Shown: positions 7,724 through 10,355 of the stretch, in pieces
Position numbering within the stretch: the stretch's first letter is position 1
Layout of the letters: every line of letters begins with the position of its first letter
Assembly: GCA_001275005.1 (NCBI GenBank)
Contig: JWZX01001152.1
Span: 1-10,355 of the forward strand
DNA from: Chrysochromulina tobinii
Lineage: Eukaryota; Haptophyta; Prymnesiales; Chrysochromulinaceae
Reading direction: 5' to 3'
DNA length: 10,355 bases
Translations under genes and position numbers: made by a program
Notes under the pieces: generated by a model
What the model was told of the DNA's origin: nothing
Seen by the model: the letters and a program-made list of their open reading frames with translations, nothing else
Databases searched by the model: none

Positions 7724-10355
7724 TTGCGACTTTTGGGTGCACCAGCGGTGCGATGGCACCCTCGATGACCAGACGTTCAGCAGGCTCGTGGGCACCGACG
7801 AGTCGTATCAGTGCCCGAATTGCCGCGGCGAGCGTACGACCACACTGCTCCTCCAGACCCTCAGCCTGTGCGACAAGGAGGACCGCGATCGATTCTTCGC
7901 CGAGCCGGTCTCGATCGAGTACGCCCTCGCGACGCAGTACCACACCGTCGTCTCCGTCCCGATGGACTTCCGGACGATGAGGAAAAAGGTGGCCGCCGAG
8001 GAGTACGGCACCGACTTGCGCGCCGCCGTGGGCGCATTCCGTCACGACTTTGACCTCGTGTGCCAGAATGCGATCACGTGGCACCGCCCGAATGAGCGCT
8101 GTCACATCGTTGCGCGCCGCATGCTCAAGTTTGGCACCGCGCTCCTCAAGTCCACCTTCCCGTGGTATGAGCACGAGGGCACCAAAAGCGGCGTCAAGGG
8201 CACCAAAAGCGGTGCGGGCAGCGCCAAAAGCGGTGCGGGCGCCGATGGCACGGTGGGCGCGGGCGCAAGCAAGGGCGCCACGGGCGCCGCGGGCGCCGCG
8301 GGCGCCGCGGGCGCCGTGGCGAGCACTGCGGTGGACGAGCCTCCACTCGAATCGGCTTGGGATTACGGCGCCACCTTCTCCCTCCAGCCGGACGACGTGG
8401 GCGCTATGGAGCCTGACGTGTGCTTCGTGTGTGGTGGGCCGCCCCACTACGGCAGCGGGCGACTCGCCGAGGAAGAACTGCTACACTGCACCGTGTGCGC
8501 CGAGTGCTTCCACAGCTTCTGTACGCCGCTTCCCCAGGCGTCGCTCACGGAGCACACGCGGCTGACGTGGGTGTGCCCGCGCTGCCGACCGCCGCCGCCG
8601 CCGCTGCCGCCGCTGCCCGCACTGCCCGCCGATGCTTTGAGTAAGGACAAGGGTGTCGATCACGCCGAGATGCTAGAGCGTCGGCGACAGGCGACCATCG
8701 CGACGGAGACACGCTGCGCCAAGTGCGACAAGCTTCGACTCAAGGCGCGAGGAGGGGGCGCCGAGGGCGACGGCGGCGCTGAGGGCGAGGGCGGCTTCTT
8801 GAGCCTCTGGGTCTGCGCCGACTGTCGATGCTGTGAGAGCTGCAGCGCGATCCAGTCGCGTACTTGGTCCATCGACGGCCTCTGGTGCGGCGCCTGCATG
8901 CCCCAGGGCGAAAATGGCCAGTATTGCGGGATTTGCTCCAAGGTCTTTGACCATCCAGACGCTCCAGCGTCACAGGTGATGGTGTGCTGCGACGTGTGCC
9001 AAGTGTGGGTGCACACGAGCTGCGACAACATGGGCTACGAGGACTACCGGGGATACGATTCGGGCGCGCCCGGGTATGAACGGTACGAGTGCCCCGACTG
9101 TCGCAAGGGGCAGCACGAGCATGGGCCGTCGCTCTGGCGCATGATCGAGCGGCTCGTCGCTCAAACGCAGGCAAAGCGCGTCTCGCTCTCGCCCGACCTG
9201 CTGCGAGCGAGCGGGCTCGAGATCGGCGTGCACGAGCATCGCCAACGGTATAATTCGACACTTCGGTGGGTCAAGGAGCGCGGGCGGGCAGGGCTTCCGT
9301 GGGCCCAGCACTGGGCACAGGCTCTGACGATGGAGGCGGCGGCGGTGGCGGTCAAGACGGCCGCTGCCATGGAGGCTGAAGCGAGGGCGCGGAGGGACGC
9401 GGCCGACGCGGCGAGGGCGGAGGCGTCCAGGGCGGCCAAGGCTAAGGCCAAGGAAGCGGCGGACAAGGCAGCAGAGGTCGGGACGGCGGCTGCAGTGGCA
9501 CTGGCGCCGGCCGCAGCGACCACAGACGCGGCTGTGGCGCCCGAGGCGCCCAACGAGGATGAGGACGTGGCAATGGCCGAGAGCGTGCCGGCGGCGGATT
9601 CCCCCTCTTCTCCTGCTGCTGCTGCCGCCGCGGCTGACGCGCCTCCCCAGCCGCCCACAGACGATCCATCGCCCTCTCCCCCGCACTCGCCTCCGGGCGA
9701 CGGGGAGGACGAGGAGGACGGGGAGGACGAGGAGGACGGGGCCCACGGGGCCCACGGGGTCGGCGACGTTGTCGAGGACGACGACGGAGTGGCGGCCCAC
9801 ACGGAGGCGGAGGCTCCGATGAACATGGAGCCACCGGTAAGCGCCTGGACAAGCGCCGTCCCAAGCGCCGTCTCGAGCGCCTCACCCGCCCCATCGGCCT
9901 TACCCACCCCTCTCGTCGTCGCCGCCGCCACAGCCACGCCGCACCAGGCTGATAGCGCCTCGCAGCAGCAGCTGGCTATGGAGGCAGCCAGGGCCACAGC
10001 GGCGCTGGTGGCGAGAGGCGGTCACGGCGCGGCGCACGGCCCGGCGTCCGACATGGCGCCCCCCCCAATCCACCTACCCGAACCCCCCGTAGCATCGGGC
10101 TACCAATGCCCCAACTGCCTACGCGCCTTCCCATCGGTCCTCGCTCTCGAGCAGCATGCACGTGCGTGCTCCGCCGTCTTCATCGGCGTCGCCGTCCCCG
10201 CTTCTGGGGGCAATGCGGCGGCCCCGCCCAGCCGCTCCCTGCCGCCGCCTCACCCGGCAAGGGCGGCAGCGGCAGCGGCGATGGCGGCGGCGGCGATGGC
10301 AGGTTCGGGAGCGCAGCCGCCCTTGCCGCCCGTGCCCGCTGCCACCGCCGCCGCC
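7724..10355 (+). CDS. KMT2/trithorax-like PHD-bromodomain chromatin protein, exon 2 (residues 772-1649, runs off the window)
   Basis: The frame continues from codon 772 and is open to the last base. The third PHD finger is completed by C773, H778, C781, C802 and C805. A bromodomain follows at about 812-915 (PVSIEYALATQYHTVVSVPM, then CQNAITWHRPNERC); the acetyl-lysine-binding Asn position is His892. After a Gly/Ala/Ser/Lys linker comes a second MLL-type PHD cluster. Its first finger is complete (C1005, C1008, C1027, C1030, H1035, C1038, C1056, C1059). The middle finger is eroded (from C1103). The third begins GQYCGIC (C1173, C1176), continues C1194, C1197, H1202, C1205 and closes at C1228/C1231. 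Residues about 1310-1400 are an Ala-rich charged helix; an acidic tract, disordered Pro/Ala sequence and a C2HC finger (C1567, C1570, H1583, C1587) follow. Any SET or FYR domains would lie beyond the edge. The role is inferred as reading acetyl/methyl marks in a nuclear complex. Confidence 0.88.
8283..8318 (+). repeat. 9-bp repeat encoding Gly-Ala-Ala linker
   Basis: Tandem gcgggcgcc units encode GAAGAAGAAGA in the flexible linker between the bromodomain and the second PHD cluster. This follows KSG repeats (GTKSG, AKSGAG) from about 8178. Confidence 0.8.
9702..9737 (+). repeat. 18-bp repeat encoding acidic GEDEED tract
   Basis: Two perfect copies of ggggaggacgaggaggac encode GEDEED twice, followed by two gcccacggg units (AHG). 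The tract gives the PHD-bromodomain protein a short acidic patch after its Ala-rich helix. Confidence 0.85.

Noticed and set aside
5279-7795. 838-aa open frame on the minus strand
   Set aside because: It is antisense to exon 1 of the PHD-bromodomain gene, whose domains are unmistakable. It shows no recognisable domain, and its GHQ/AIR-rich stretch is only the translation of the intron satellite. Long antisense frames are expected at this GC content.
7452-8447. 331-aa minus-strand frame with a repetitive GHQGPS/AIRGHQ peptide
   Set aside because: The repetitive part is the reverse translation of the 10-bp intron satellite, and the rest is antisense to the bromodomain exon. Predicted proteins of this kind are likely annotation artefacts.
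9837-9842. GTAAGC, a good match to a 5' splice site in exon 2
   Set aside because: The reading frame stays open for more than 500 bases beyond it and encodes a C2HC finger in the same frame, so splicing is not needed. Alternative splicing cannot be excluded.
8970-9997. Overlapping 270-280-aa minus-strand frames
   Set aside because: They are Arg-, Ser- and Ala-rich shadows of the Ala-rich and acidic part of exon 2, with no motif of their own.

Overview
This is eukaryotic nuclear DNA. The two GC-rich genes have open frames on both strands, Ala/Gly/Pro and polyQ tracts and many in-frame minisatellites, and one gene has a clear GT-AG spliceosomal intron. The mixture of a KMT2/trithorax-like multi-PHD-bromodomain protein, a GT15-type mannosyltransferase and an algal-type glycosyltransferase-like protein fits a GC-rich microalga. 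A haptophyte is my best guess. The lineage is an inference from style and families, not from a marker gene.

Layout. (1) Positions 1-238 hold what looks like the edge of a gene, interrupted by a 75-nt intron (47-121). (2) Positions 114-2021 (+) carry an open frame whose C-terminal half (from about residue 303) is a GT15 (Kre2/Mnt1-type) alpha-mannosyltransferase. Its N-terminal half is a repeat-rich stalk. (3) Positions 2022-2648 are a convergent intergenic stretch with an 18-bp minisatellite. (4) Positions 2649-4385 (-) encode an intronless 578-aa putative glycosyltransferase (DUF7796-like) with a possible SEA-like C-terminal module, in visibly lower-GC DNA. (5) Positions 4386-5212 are a divergent intergenic region with four perfect palindromes. 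(6) Position 5213 to beyond the right edge (+) encodes a chromatin protein of at least 1649 aa. Its order is Tudor-like, MBD-like, PHD, an MLL-type PHD cluster, bromodomain, a second MLL-type PHD cluster, Ala-rich helix, acidic tract and a C2HC finger. It is interrupted by one intron (7528-7723).

The genes do not form a pathway. The two glycosyltransferase-like proteins would act in the secretory pathway and the PHD-bromodomain protein in the nucleus.

The most unusual signal is shared by the two introns. They lie about 7.4 kb apart in different genes, yet both are built almost wholly from the same 10-bp satellite (consensus GRCCYCTGAT). Both are flanked by direct repeats that overlap the splice sites (19 bp and 8 bp), and every intact unit contains CTGAT, a match to the branch-point consensus yUnAy. 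This looks like a family of satellite-built introns, perhaps recently gained.
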